From contig JAWQRN010000199.1 of NCBI GenBank assembly GCA_033557685.1, forward strand, positions 1-34,449: a stretch of DNA of 34,449 bases, given 5' to 3'. The position numbers were made by a program, and so were the translations under genes. Under the pieces are notes generated by a model, which saw nothing but the letters and a program-made list of their open reading frames with translations, made no database searches and was not told the origin of the DNA. Below, piece by piece: positions 11,501-20,866 of this stretch (the first letter of the stretch is position 1; every line of letters begins with the position of its first letter). The DNA is from Sperchopsis tessellata. Lineage: Eukaryota > Arthropoda > Insecta > Coleoptera > Hydrophilidae.

Positions 11501-12069
11501 CCGGATGACAATATTGATCCATCAATACCAGACGCAACAAATTGGAGCTATGACGAAGTTTACGGTTATTTTAGGCGGTTTTTTTCTGAGGATGATGCGA
11601 AAATATTTAAAGAGCAGGTATGCATGTTTATTATTTAAACCATTAGGAATAACTGCAGTTGTTGTATTATAACTGATAATTTTTACCTAAAATAAATTTA
11701 AACATTATTGTGATTTTGAGTTATCGTGCACACAAAATTGGCCAAAACTGTTTCAGGGGATCCTAAAATATGTATTTCCGGAAGTCAATTTCTTTTGCAC
11801 TTACAGAACATTCTCTTTGCTAGTAAGTGGCGAAAGTCAAAAATCTAATAAAATATTTATATATGGGAGAAAATATAATTTTTTTTCTGCAAATTTTTTT
11901 TTAATTTTCTGTTTATTTACAGGAAATTGATGGGCGTTCATTGTTGTTATTACGAAGAGGTGATATAATTCATAGTTTTAAGTTGAGGTTAGGAACAGCA
12001 TTGAAGATCTTCAAACATGTTATCAAACTGCAATATAGGCGTGATGACCCTCGTCTGTATTGGCTCTAA
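1838..12069 (+). CDS. Winged-helix / AT-hook / double-PHD / SAM chromatin protein
   Basis: Six coding exons joined at 2536/2689, 2935/5627, 5739/10177, 10366/11307 and 11617/11923 give 1707 nt, 568 residues, with every junction GT-AG and in frame. Domains: two SAMD1/KAT6-type winged helices (about 5-72 and 92-164), basic linker with AT-hook KKRGRP (248-253), PHD1 (C291, C294, C309, C312, H317, C320, C338, C341), PHD2 (C344, C347, C359, C362, H367, C370, C387, C390), Ser/Pro/acidic linker, SAM (about 495-560). The PHDs share the tandem layout of DPF/KAT6 proteins that read acylated histone H3; KAT6 winged helices bind CpG DNA; the SAM (IDGRSLLLL, LRLGTALKIF) resembles SAMD1 and L3MBTL. Likely a nuclear DNA- and histone-binding adaptor. 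There is no MYST catalytic domain, and the stop follows the SAM directly. I know the parts but not an established name for the whole, so no symbol is given. The start is chosen because ACCAAAATG follows the acceptor closely. Confidence 0.9.
2689..2935 (+). CDS. Coding exon b: AT-hook and first half of PHD1
   Basis: Residues 234-315 plus the first base of codon 316. It carries the AT-hook KKRGRPAG and the first four zinc ligands of PHD1 (CSVC, then CREC). The donor is GTACGT at 2936. Splicing to 5627 completes codon 316 (Ala) and brings in HFSC, exactly the next ligands expected for a PHD finger. Confidence 0.9.
3000..3400. other. Intron 3, left part: nothing recognised
   Basis: AT-rich intronic sequence with no convincing ORF or repeat. 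Confidence 0.4.
3400..5500 (+). mobile_element. Decayed LINE (non-LTR retrotransposon) in intron 3
   Basis: Same orientation as the host gene. In order: a pre-RT linker (RRWITPRMIRSRGNKF..., 3478-3876), RT block FRNYRPVTLLPVLIKIFERV (about 4206-4265), the catalytic box LYADDTVFSVN (about 4690-4722), and a thumb/C-terminal stretch with YYEILCWGNSVVTG (about 5050-5100) and KKCLHAIFELPES (about 5110-5150). The style is that of arthropod jockey/CR1-type LINEs; the clade is not decided. Many stops and frameshifts break it and ORF1 is missing, so it is 5'-truncated and dead. Ends are approximate. Confidence 0.8.
5627..5739 (+). CDS. Coding exon c: end of PHD1 and start of PHD2
   Basis: Residues 317-353. 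The acceptor TTTTCAG ends at 5626 and the donor GTAAGT starts at 5740. It supplies HFSC and CPHC of PHD1 and CVVC of PHD2. The PHDs are separated by only two residues (CKTC shared region), the spacing typical of a fused double PHD finger. Confidence 0.9.
6110..6870 (-). mobile_element. Mariner-type DDE transposase relic in intron 4
   Basis: Read on the minus strand across frames: TFQKTGKPKTVTEDM (about 6720), a PYKLQL block (about 6570), YDEVIFFLTGTLN (about 6500, first catalytic Asp region), RQHIGPFFIQASLTDVRYHE (about 6340-6400), HQQDEARPHYGFRVMVYLN (about 6200-6260, second catalytic Asp) and FLDFFLWGHLKNCVYK (about 6120-6170). This is the usual order of a mariner-like transposase. Several frameshifts and stops make it non-functional. 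Terminal inverted repeats were not identified. Confidence 0.75.
7114..7390. other. Intron 4, gap between transposons: nothing recognised
   Basis: AT-rich sequence without an ORF or clear repeat. Confidence 0.35.
7391..7501. repeat. Mini-palindrome of Penelope-type termini
   Basis: Left arm 7391-7417 and right arm 7474-7501 are inverted copies (AAAAGTGCTGATGTTTC in one; GAAACATCAGCACTTTT in the other). A smaller hairpin (CTCAAC 7458-7463, GTTGAG 7471-7476) sits inside. The stretch CAAGGCGAGTGATGTTACT (7423-7441) is shared with the terminal repeats of the larger Penelope-like element at 8369-9735, so this is the same or a related family lacking a body. Confidence 0.65.
7995..8172. repeat. Left member of a diverged direct repeat around the Penelope-like element
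   Basis: Two blocks recur right of the element in the same order and orientation: CATGTATTCGTATGTTTAG (about 8000) matches CATGTATTCATATGTTTGG (about 9741), and CTTTGCTCGAGAGTGGATT (about 8149) matches CTTTGCTCGAGATTTGATT (about 9809). Between the blocks the left copy is about 70 nt longer. Confidence 0.55.
8369..9735 (-). mobile_element. Penelope-like retroelement with inverted termini, 5'-truncated
   Basis: On the minus strand, RT comes first and the GIY-YIG endonuclease second, the Penelope order. The RT end is at about 9620-9164: GAAMDSPLSFVVANIFMEAF, then CWFRYVDDIIVIW with the catalytic YVDD, then GSLPFLDVLL and PTHTNRYLHA. The endonuclease is at about 8881-8590: GVYQIPCFCGNVYIGETKRT, then TRLKEH and the downstream EAIEIYNRPNNINRDDG. 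Arms 8370-8498 and 9606-9735 are inverted copies of about 130 nt. A stop inside the RT (after EAFEQLAL) and frameshifts, including one near 8675, inactivate it; the RT N-terminal part is missing. It lies antisense in intron 4 of the PHD/SAM gene. Confidence 0.88.
9738..9835. repeat. Right member of the diverged direct repeat
   Basis: It contains CATGTATTCATATGTTTGG and CTTTGCTCGAGATTTGATT, counterparts of blocks left of the Penelope-like element. It may mark insertion into a pre-existing repeated sequence, or one end of a tandem unit. Confidence 0.5.
9836..10160. other. Intron 4, right end: nothing recognised
   Basis: AT-rich intronic sequence ending in the polypyrimidine tract of the exon that begins at 10177. 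Confidence 0.4.
10177..10366 (+). CDS. Coding exon d: rest of PHD2
   Basis: Residues 354-416 plus one base. A long T-run precedes acceptor TAG at 10174-10176; the donor is GTGAGG. It contains CSIC, AYHMGC and WLCINC, completing the second C4HC3 finger. Splicing to 11307 completes Asp417. Confidence 0.88.
10367..11306. other. Intron 5 of the PHD/SAM gene
   Basis: AT-rich, with no transposon protein or RNA gene recognised. The short ORFs here show no coding character. Confidence 0.5.
11307..11617 (+). CDS. Coding exon e: Ser/Pro linker and N-terminal SAM
   Basis: Residues 418-520. A Ser/Pro-rich and then acidic linker (418-490) precedes the start of the SAM domain at NWSYDEVYGYFRRFF. The donor is GTATGC after GAGCAG. 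Confidence 0.88.
11923..12069 (+). CDS. Coding exon f: C-terminal SAM and stop
   Basis: Residues 521-568 and TAA at 12067-12069. It contains EIDGRSLLLL and RLGTALKIFKHVIKLQ, the helix 3 to helix 5 part of a SAM domain of the SAMD1/L3MBTL/SFMBT type. The acceptor TTTACAG ends at 11922. The protein ends about eight residues after the domain. Confidence 0.88.
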   Translation, partial: EIDGRSLLLLRRGDIIHSFKLRLGTALKIFKHVIKLQYRRDDPRLYWL

Positions 12070-12176
12070 ACATTGTTATTTACTATATAGTGCTATTAAT
12101 TTTGTACATAATTAAGGTTATTATTAAAAATATAGTTTCATTTATACATATATCTTTGTTATTTCCTCTTTCTATA

Positions 12177-12182
12177 AATAAA
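12177..12182 (+). terminator. Polyadenylation signal of the PHD/SAM gene
   Basis: AATAAA lies 108 nt after the stop codon in AT-rich 3' UTR. It is the first canonical hexamer downstream. The cleavage site would lie shortly after, near 12195-12210. Confidence 0.6.
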
Positions 12183-12689
12183 AGAACCTGTTTTCAAGCA
12201 AACTTACCCAAAAGTTTGACTTTTAATTAATTGACTTTTTGTTTCTGTTAGTTGACATATAAAAAATAATATGTATTTTATTGTTTATTTGAACTTGAAA
12301 TCCACAGAAATGTAGGTACCTATATATTTTTATTACGTACTTGTATAATAATGTAATTGTATATATCAGTACAAAGTATAATGGATATAAATATCATTTA
12401 TAATTTTTTATAGCTATAACCTCTACATACCTAAGTAATTAAAATGTTTGTCAGAAAAATGGCTGTCTCTAATGTAATGTTAGGTGGAGTGAGGGGTCCT
12501 GGGTCTAAAGCCAAGTCCAAGCAATCTGGCTATTTGTGATTATAGAAAAGCCTGACTTCCAGGAAAGTAGTATAACAATGGGTCCAATGTATTGTAAGTG
12601 ATTGGGACAAGTTGCATGATAAAGAACCCAATGAAATGAACATTTTTTAAAATCGGTTACATTCAGATTAAATTTTAGGTTCTTCAAAT

Positions 12690-13180
12690 TAATGTTTGTT
12701 CTTCCGTGTCATTAAAATACCTTGTCAGGTTTATTGGGAAAAAATATATGATTATAAATTGCAACAATATGGAATTTGTGGCAAGAATTTTACCATTAAC
12801 AGTTTTAAGAGTTGTACATTTTAAGTGATAACTAACAAGTTTCTCAGAACCATATGATTCACATTTGTGTAGTGCAAGGCTCTATCCTCGGTCCATCATA
12901 AACTTAATAGAAGATTTAAGTTATCTTGCAATCATTTGTACCAGTGTCTTAAAACATGTGAAGTTTGAAAGCTTGGGCCAAGAAATAACTTGAAGTTAAA
13001 TGAAAGCAATTACACAATGCTTCTTTTTGGGAAAAGTAACCCTATCGTGTTTAAAGTATAAATAGTTTTCCAATACGACTCTTAACACATTAGTGGGATC
13101 TTGGAGTTGTCATTGCCTCTAACCTTAATATTGAGCTATGTGTGCCATATTTAATATATGAATTATTTATTTGCCTGATT
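12690..13180 (+). mobile_element. LINE reverse-transcriptase fragment
   Basis: Translated pieces in order, across frameshifts: YDYKLQQYGICGKN (about 12745), VQGSILGPS (about 12868, the GVPQGSILGP block), NLKLNESNYTMLLFGKSNP (about 12990-13045) and LGVVIASNLNIE (about 13100-13135). This is the RT palm-to-thumb order of arthropod LINEs. The YADD box is lost and stops are frequent. Confidence 0.7.
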
Positions 13181-13184
13181 GTTA

Positions 13185-13735
13185 AATGAATTAAAGAATT
13201 GAATTATATAAAACTAATTTACCAGCAACAATATAATAAATATAAATCCTAAGTTTCAACATTACTTTAAAAGATTCTTTATTTTATTAATATAATTTAG
13301 TGTATCAGTAATATAGTATAAAAGTGTAACAATGTATAAAACATAAGATTTAGAACAGAATTATGAACAAAAAGTAAAAGTATAAAACAAAGCTCACAAC
13401 ATAATTATAAAAGATGATATCAAAGATGATTACCCCAAATTGGAGTTTATAAATTGTACCATATCAGTGATACTTAAAACAAATCTTTTCTGGACCATAA
13501 CGACACAGCACATACGCACCACAAATAGATAGCTTGAGAGATTCTGCTTTAGACATGTGCATAATGAATATATATATGTATATGAGCCTAACTAACCTTT
13601 TTAGGTTATGCATCTGAGAGCAAATATCACTCAGTCTGGAGATCAAGCATGTACCAAAATAGATGTGGCTATGATTAAAATGTATTTAATACAGGTTGCA
13701 TTCACATGATTATCTTAATAGATAGAGGTAGTTTA
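13185..13735. other. AT-rich stretch, nothing recognised
   Basis: No coherent ORF or transposon motif was found between the LINE fragment and the Penelope-like relic. Confidence 0.4.
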
Positions 13736-14800
13736 AAAATAAATGGTATTATTCCACAAAGTTGTATTTTATAACACATAGTGACCGGTTATGACCAAAA
13801 CTTGGTCATAAAAGATAGTATAAGAATTTGTGACACGTGCAGTACAATTCATTAAAAGCATATTTGTACCTATGTGAAGGCAACAATACAAACTAATATC
13901 TGCAGGATGAGAAATTGGCCTGTTGGGATAGTTTTAAGTAGGGAATTTGAGGTAAGATTTTGGGATTCGTTAAGGCTAAGAACAGAACTAGATGGTGTTT
14001 GGCAACATTCAGTTTCTTAACCTTGGGCTATCAATAAAGGATAATAGAGCTAGAGTCATCGGAGGTGTACTTTATGCACAATATGTATTCCACATGTCGA
14101 ATGTTAAAGAAACGTCATATTTGTCCGACATATTCCGCTTCACACGCACAGAGCAAGAGATACACCCCACTCTGTGAGATTAAACTTGTATTTGTTCAAT
14201 ACCAGAATGTTGCATAGAGTTCAACCAGGGCAGAAGATGATTTTGGCATCCTCATGAATTTCTTTAAGTTTTTTAGCAATATCATAAGAAACAGATCCAT
14301 GGAATGGAATGAAAACATAAGAACTAGGGAGAGCTAGGGAACTGGATAATAAAGGTACTGAAAATTGTTTTTTCAATTTCCTATCGTAGGCTATGCGAAT
14401 AATAGGGATACACGAACAGTCTGCAACATCGTATCAAGCTATAGATGGAAAGAAATGAGCAACAAGAGGATAGAGAGCAAGTGGCAAAAAAGAGGATGGA
14501 AAGAAGCAAGTTTGTGGTTCCTAGAGTGGTTAGAATGAAAAGGTATGATTTTTTCTGTAATCTTTAACTTCAAGTGTCTATCCACCTTCAATTCAGAAGT
14601 GAAGGTCAAATTCTGATGAAGGGTACAAATACACTTTCCATAGTACTAACATCACCAGCTACAATGCAAAATACACCATCATCATATCTTGCGCAGAAAT
14701 TTTTTTTGTCAGGAAAATGATCCACAAACTATCAAATTTTCTATTTTCTGATAGATAATTGACTTAAATTCAGAACTTTCATGTAAATAGGGACCAATAA
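13736..14800 (-). mobile_element. Second Penelope-like element relic
   Basis: Minus strand, in order: RT palm FCARYDDGVFCIVAG (about 14660-14710, from RYVDD), TLHQNLTFTSELKVDRHLKL (about 14565-14630), a FHSNHPRNHKLASFHPLF stretch (about 14500), FIPFHGSVSYDIAKKLKEIH (about 14265-14325), GIY-YIG start SGVYLLLCACEAEYVGQI (about 14120-14175) and, at the 3' end (13736-13830), a terminal repeat of the family seen at 574-764. Frames change repeatedly and stops are many, so it is dead. The family differs from the element at 8369-9735. Confidence 0.72.
13781..13825 (-). ncRNA. Decayed hammerhead-like core in a Penelope-type terminus
   Basis: On the minus strand, TGACC, a short loop and GGTCA form stem II, followed by TAA in place of GAAA and then CCGGTC. 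It aligns with the better copy at 689-721. The catalytic GAAA is broken and the first box is not intact, so this is a relic rather than a working ribozyme. Confidence 0.35.
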
Positions 14801-15189
14801 TGATCTATATTCAGTTGTTTTTGAGAAAACTAAAAGAATTTCTAATATTTCATTTCACTGTTTTCCTACAGCCATTTGTTTCCATCATTTGTAAATATCG
14901 TAATTTGTTTTTCATTTTTTTCTGGGTTCGCTCTTTTTTCTAAATTTTTGTTCCATTTTACATTATTTTTTTGTTGTGACTTTAACAATATGTCAAACAT
15001 AGTCAACATTATTCTGATATTAGGACTTCTACACTATATATGCGTAACCTATTCAGTCGCCTTAGATCTATAATAATTTCTATAAAATATTCTAGAAATG
15101 TGTTTGCAGTTTGAATATTTTTAAAAATAAAATAATACCAAAATATAAAATTTTGCATTTTGCAGTTTTTAAACCTACTCTCTATCTCT

Positions 15190-16700
15190 TAAGGTAACTG
15201 AGATCCCTATGTAGAGAATCGAATTTGGCACACTCTCCTATACAATACATTCTTCAGCTGTATATGTCATTCAAAATTAACCCAAAATATTATGTGTTTG
15301 TAATCTGCATTAATGGGTCCTGAAATGTTTCCACACTCATAGTCAAGTCAGATCTATTTTTTATTGTTTTCAAAGTGTTTACATGTAACTCAAACCAGGT
15401 ATCCACACATATCAGAAGCAGCATCCTCTACCATACTTACATTCCACCAGAAACCAAAACCAAAGTATCTTCAAGATACATAAAACACATGCAAATTAAT
15501 AGCAATAAGTTCAAGGTATGTCATCAATAAAAACAGAAAAGAAATCTGGATCCAATGGAGATCCCCACCATATTAAATAAAGTTGCCTACTTACACCTTT
15601 CCACACTATAAGAATCCTCATTCGTGCAATGACCTTGCATATATTATTTCCTACCAGATAGATTAGATTTCATGAAGTGGTCTAACTCTATATCCTGCAA
15701 GCTTAATTAATTAATACATTATGGTCAATATAGTCAAAAGTCCGACTCTAATCATAAAAAGTCCCATTAGGATACTCACTCTTTTCTAGACAGGCGAATA
15801 GACCTTCATAAAATTAATTGAGTGCTGTAAATGTGTAACATACAGACCGAAAACCATGCTGATAATCGTTTAAGATGTTGTTTCTTATTAAATGATTATT
15901 TAGCTTGTCCAAGATCACATATTCATATATATTACAAAACACAGAAGTGAGTGAAATAGACCTATAGCTCAAAACATTTCTCCTATCAGTCTTTTACTGT
16001 AGCGGTCGAACGACAGCTTCAATACATTTGGGAAAATACTCTTCTCAAAAGATAAGCAAATGAGAGTCATTATGGAAAATGCCAATTCATCAACAATTCA
16101 AATTAACAGTGTGAAAGGAATCGCATACACCCCATGTATATTAGTAGGTAACAAGAAGATGAACCCAATATTAACCACAAACTCACAGTTATGAAAAAAG
16201 AATTCACGGTCACCTAAGAACTTCTGTGATCAGATTAATTATTAGTCAATCTGGTGCTAAGTTATAGGGAATTTAATTCTTCAATAAGCTGCCATTGGAG
16301 AAATGAGATTACTTCAATTTAAGGTTAAAATCATGTCAATGCCCTATAAAGAAGTCGACCACTTGTGAACACAGGTTTGTGTTTGTTTGATGACTGTTTG
16401 AATTTGTTTATAACATGCACTTCTGTAAATTGTAATGTATTTTTGATGATGTTCATCTCTGTGGTTATTTGCTAATAAAGTTTCCTGTTGTAGACTTTAG
16501 AATTCTAAAAGATGTACTCACAAAAGAGTTATTGATTGTTTCGGTGACAGCAGAAGTCACCAAAAACTTTCCCATTAATATTTAATAAAATATTTGCTTT
16601 ATCACCTTTAGCCTTACCATTTATACCATTAATCAACTATCACACAGTTTGCTGTGGATTTTTTGAGATTGATATGTATTTAAAATGTACTGTTTTATAT
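15190..16700 (-). mobile_element. LINE relic with reverse-transcriptase domain
   Basis: Minus strand, in order: pre-RT linker GDKANILLNINGKVF (about 16560-16610), YRSISLTSVFCNIYEYVILD (about 15905-15965), LIRNNILNDYQHGFRS (about 15850-15900), EKSEYPNGTFYD followed by SRTFDYIDHNVLI (about 15720-15790), GSPLDPDFFSVFIDDIP (about 15520-15570) and YLEDTLVLVSG (15443-15475), a YADD-box derivative with Ala-Asp changed to Leu-Glu. The layout is jockey/CR1-like. Stops and shifts throughout. Its upstream edge meets the hAT-like element at 16716. Confidence 0.75.
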
Positions 16701-16715
16701 AGATGGAATTCAATG

Positions 16716-17390
16716 AAGGCCCGTCACTAGCTAGCAGGCAACTCAGTCATCGCCTAAAGACTACTTAATAAATATCCAGTAAAGCCAAAAGGTAGAGAAA
16801 CTTATAAAAATGCACGAATCATATCGTCATTTCATCAGCAATGCTCCGTATTTCTTACTAATTATCTATCACATTTTAAATGATTTCTTATAACATAAAT
16901 ATAATAAATGAATTTTTTTATAAAAAAAATTATACATTTGCATGTCATTTAGACATACGTTCGTTTCTTCTCGTTTCTACTAATGAACTATTGACAGTTG
17001 AAGTGAGATAATCATCAACTTTGACGTTGGTCCGCAAGGAGCTCTAAAACTAATTCTGAATATAAATTTAACCGAAGTATATCCAAACTTAACCACAGCT
17101 TTACGTATATTACTAACAAATACCAGTATCAATTGAGCGCGTTGAAAGAAATGTTCATTTTAAAATTAACTCAAGTTATCTGATATATAATATGTTTTGT
17201 TTAAGACTTTGTGTATTATTAATTATAACAATTAAAATTGTTGTGTAGAATGTTTTTTTTAGCTTTTTGAAATTATAGAAAAACTATCTGAAAAACTTTT
17301 TGTTAGTTAGTAAACTTTGATGACAACTTAGGAAGGGGGCGGCATTAAAAAGTTTGCCTAAGGGCAGTGTATACCCTCGCACTGGACCAG
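16716..17390. mobile_element. Non-autonomous hAT-like element with 8-bp target duplication
   Basis: The 675-bp segment is flanked by ATTCAATG on both sides (16708-16715, 17391-17398), the 8-bp duplication expected of hAT transposons. The ends (AAGGCCCGTCACTAG; reverse complement of the right end CTGGTCCAGTGCGAG) are diverged, but each matches a CAGGGCCGGCGCTAG-like terminus at 10-11 of 15 positions. Subterminal GCAGGCAACTCAG..CATCGCCT on the left and GGGGGCGGCA..TTTGCCTAAGGGC on the right resemble hAT subterminal sequence. No transposase is encoded, so it depended on another copy for movement. Confidence 0.75.
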
Positions 17391-17642
17391 ATTCAATGGA
17401 CTGTTTTCCCATTAATATATTTGTGAAACCTATATGACTACAAAGCTAACATTTTATTAATTAATTTAAACTTCCATAATATAACAGCATTAAAAACAAA
17501 AGGTGCACAACTCCATACAGTTCTACGAATCTTTATCTACATATTCATCCCAAATTTTATTTGCATTTCCCGAAAAAAGTGTGTTGTGCACATGCTCGAG
17601 CTTTCGACTAATTATGCATTGTAAGATATCCTTCTGAGGAAG

Positions 17643-17900
17643 TTGAAAACTATCGATTGGAAACTACTGCCGTTGCTTCGGAATACGTTCAGTGGTAGAA
17701 GTCAAATTATATCGTACAAGACTGAACAGAGCAGTTCAAAAGAGATAGAGTTTCTAAACAAGTGCATCATTTGGAACCTTCTAATGTTTGGACCAGAGAA
17801 AGGATGTATAGTGCTTCATAGATTATACCAAGGCTTCTGACAGTGTTAAACACTCTGATCTTGCTAGGATGATCATGAAGTCATTGAAGACTTAAAAATG
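17643..17900 (+). mobile_element. Small LINE reverse-transcriptase fragment
   Basis: FIDYTKASDSVKHSDLARM (17808-17866) is the RT block usually read as DY(T/S)KAFDSV followed by LW. The preceding ORF from 17643 (TIDWKLLPLLRNTFSGRSQI) is less certain. A further piece, DIHRRSTQRRHWAEGF-like, at about 18180-18230 may be the far C-terminus of the same element, separated by AT-rich insertion. Confidence 0.5.
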
Positions 17901-18239
17901 TATACGTAATGTGACAGAACGGTTTATTTTATTAAAATATATATTTAATACTATCTACTTATTTTAAATAATAATTGATATAATTTCGTGATTTGTAAAT
18001 GAGTCTTATTACGAGTTCTGTTCATATACAACGCGTGATGTTTATACTATAAGTCTATAACTTATACTTAATAGGTTTAAGGTGCCGGCAAAACTAATTA
18101 GTACGAAATATTATATGTGGTTTAAAGAAATATGTATTATCAGACAGAAAGGAGAGGGTGTCAGGGGAATGACTTGAAGAGATATACACCGTAGATCAAC
18201 ATAGAGGAGGCATTGGGCAGAAGGGTTTCGAATATGTTG

Positions 18240-19730
18240 GAGTTAACACATATGCATTTTACAATTCGTGCCACAAATATATCGATTACAAATATGATTT
18301 AATTAGTGAATGTTATAAGTGATTTACGCTATAGTATTTCTTAATAATGCTTATAAATAAGCCATTTGTTTCATTACCTTTCGTGTATTTATTCAATACT
18401 TTAAGTGTTACGTATAGTGTCCGTTCTAAGTGTGTTTAAAGTAAAATAATTATGTTGGTAATTGAATTGTGTGAGTTTATGGATACCGTGGGGAAGTAAG
18501 CGAACTTAGTAATATTTATTTGTTTCTAATACCTGGTGAACTGATAGTTTTTTTAGTTACATAATTCGTTGAAATTCAGGGATCTCGAGATTTTCTTTTA
18601 CAGTTTATTTTGTTTTGTAACATGTTTATATTTTGAAGTTTTTCATTGTTCATCAATAAAGTTGACTTTGCCGAGTCAACTTATATTTATTAATTTGTGA
18701 AACATATTTGTAACGTTCGTTATAGCTTTACGTTTCAAGTCGTGACTTAATTATTCAGTTATCTTTCAATTATAAAATATACCAGGCCGCTTGGGAATGT
18801 TTTGGTTTTTATAATATAATGCATGGTAGAAATCGCTTTTCGCTTTATGTTATCCAGTTGTAAATGATTTAAATGTTACAAGCGTTATTATAGATGTTCT
18901 TTGTTAAATATTTTAAACAGGTATCAATTGGTTTTATATTTTTTGTTTTATTGTTGAGCATTTTAATTTGTGGTTTATTTTATTTTATTATTCTATAAAT
19001 ATGATTTAATTAAGGAATGTATTTGGCTTGGCCCTTTGTTTAGATACTTTTGTAAATGTTGTACAGTCACATTACTTTAGAAGTTTTCTAATTAATGATT
19101 GTTAGTTTGAATATTTTAAGAGGAATTCCCAGGGTTGTGGCTTCTGATTTATTGAACGTATATTTTATATAAAGGAAAAAAAGACCATAATTCCATCGCA
19201 ATCATTTCTTTTGTAAATGGATATACTAGGCGGAGAATGTATCCATCCCACCTTCTGACTCGTAAATAAGATTTATTAATTACAGTTTGGGATTACGAAC
19301 ATATACCGGGATGTACTCAAAAAGTATTCAAAAGTAATGTGTTTTTCAGTTCTATAAATATAATTTGTGCTTATGAATGGCTGAGGAAGTATGTTAACAA
19401 TAGCTCGTACTATTATTTCTTTACATATCGGGTTGGTGGTGATCCTAAGGCACTTAAGTTATTATGAGGTTTTATCTTGTTTGTGGGAGTTTCCCCATAT
19501 AGTAACGTAGTTTGTCTTGCATGATAAATGTCCCCACGTGGACAAGGTGGTAGTTCGTTCCCTTTGTTGTTTATTTATTCAATAATTATTAAAGCATAAT
19601 CCAATTGAGTTGAATTGCAACAGTTATGTGTGATTTTGGAGATAAGCTGGCTATATGCAAAGGCTATAAATTATTCCTTCGTATCTTATCTTGTTAGTAT
19701 TAATTGTATAATCATATACAGGAAGATAAC
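18240..19730. other. Gene-free AT-rich region
   Basis: No ORF of note on either strand. One compact signal: AATAAA (18655-18660) followed at once by a perfect 7-bp hairpin (GTTGACT 18661-18667, AGTCAAC 18674-18680, loop TTGCCG). It could be the 3' end of an unknown transcript or element. Confidence 0.4.
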
Positions 19731-19732
19731 CA

Positions 19733-20285
19733 TGCATTGACTGAGCCAAGGTGCCATCCCATACGCATCTTCAAGCTACTAGGTAGTATGGTTGTGAGTG
19801 GGTTGAGTGTATGTGCCTTCCTGTACTGATATGCACCTTAAACAGGCAACACAGGTAATACAGGTAACACAGGTATATGTGGGATAAGGTGAGGTCTGAG
19901 CCAAAATCGCCTTCCTACTCCGTATCACACTTCGCTACGTAACACAATCAGGTTAAGGTGAGGACTGAGCCAAAATGGCCTTTCTTACACCGTATTATGC
20001 ATATTGACACAATATAAACATGTTTAGATTAAGGTAAGGACTGAGCCAATTGGTCTTCCTATATTGAGTGTATACCTTCCCGTGCGGAACTGCTTTACAA
20101 TGTAGCACAGCAGAATATGGATTGAGCTAATGTGCCATTTATTACTTTATGTTTTTGTACTTGTCCAAACACGATGGGTGAGTGAGAACGATGCTTACAC
20201 TCATACGAAATACTAATCAACAGCTATATATGGGTGGAGCCAATGTGTCTTCTCATACTTTATTACAGGTTACTGTCTTTGGGAA
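19733..20285 (+). repeat. Degenerate tandem array with a GGACTGAGCCAA core
   Basis: About eight imperfect units of 55-85 nt. The core is best preserved in units starting near 19880, 19951 and 20027 (AAGGTGAGGACTGAGCCAAA followed by TGGCCTTCCTA-like sequence) and recognisable near 19738, 20112 and 20229 (TGAGCCAAGGTGCC, TTGAGCTAATGTGCC, TGGAGCCAATGTG). A second short minisatellite of ACACAGGTA-like units lies inside (about 19846-19875). No reading frame spans the array. It may be an old satellite or the leader of a lost retroelement. Confidence 0.6.
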
Positions 20286-20299
20286 TTAATACAGAGTTC

Positions 20300-20858
20300 T
20301 ATGTTTGAACTGTTAACAGACCTAACATAGTTGACTCATTGGATTAACTACCCCTGTCCACCTGTGCTGAGGTCATTGTGAACCTTCACTTGACAACACT
20401 GGCAGTTCTTCCCTCTTGAGATCTTTAGCAAGAGGTTTTTCCCGGTGTTGTTGAGTTTAGTTTTAGATATTTAATTTTACTCGCTATCCTTCAGATGATC
20501 TCACAGTAATAATTTATTTTCCTCAAATCAATTTAGTAATACTCACTGGAAAATGGCGGATCCGTTACAGTCCTAAAAATTATCATGTATAAGGATATAA
20601 TTTACACTGATAGATTGAATTTTGAGTCCTACAATATCAATGGGTGTATAGAGAATATATAATTCGCAATCAGACTTGAAGGGGATTTGCTATGTGGTAA
20701 AGGTAGAAATGAGTTAGACAGGAATTGCATGTGAGAATGGGGTTTACTGCATTCAAGCAAAACTACAATTCAACATAAATTTTTTTAAAAGTAAATTTTT
20801 TTTAAATTAAATATGGAAAATATAAAAGTTTAAGTTTGTTTGTCTCCATACAATGTCA
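20300..20858. other. Gene-free stretch
   Basis: AT-rich, no ORF or recognised repeat. Confidence 0.35.
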
Positions 20859-20866
20859 GTCATTAT

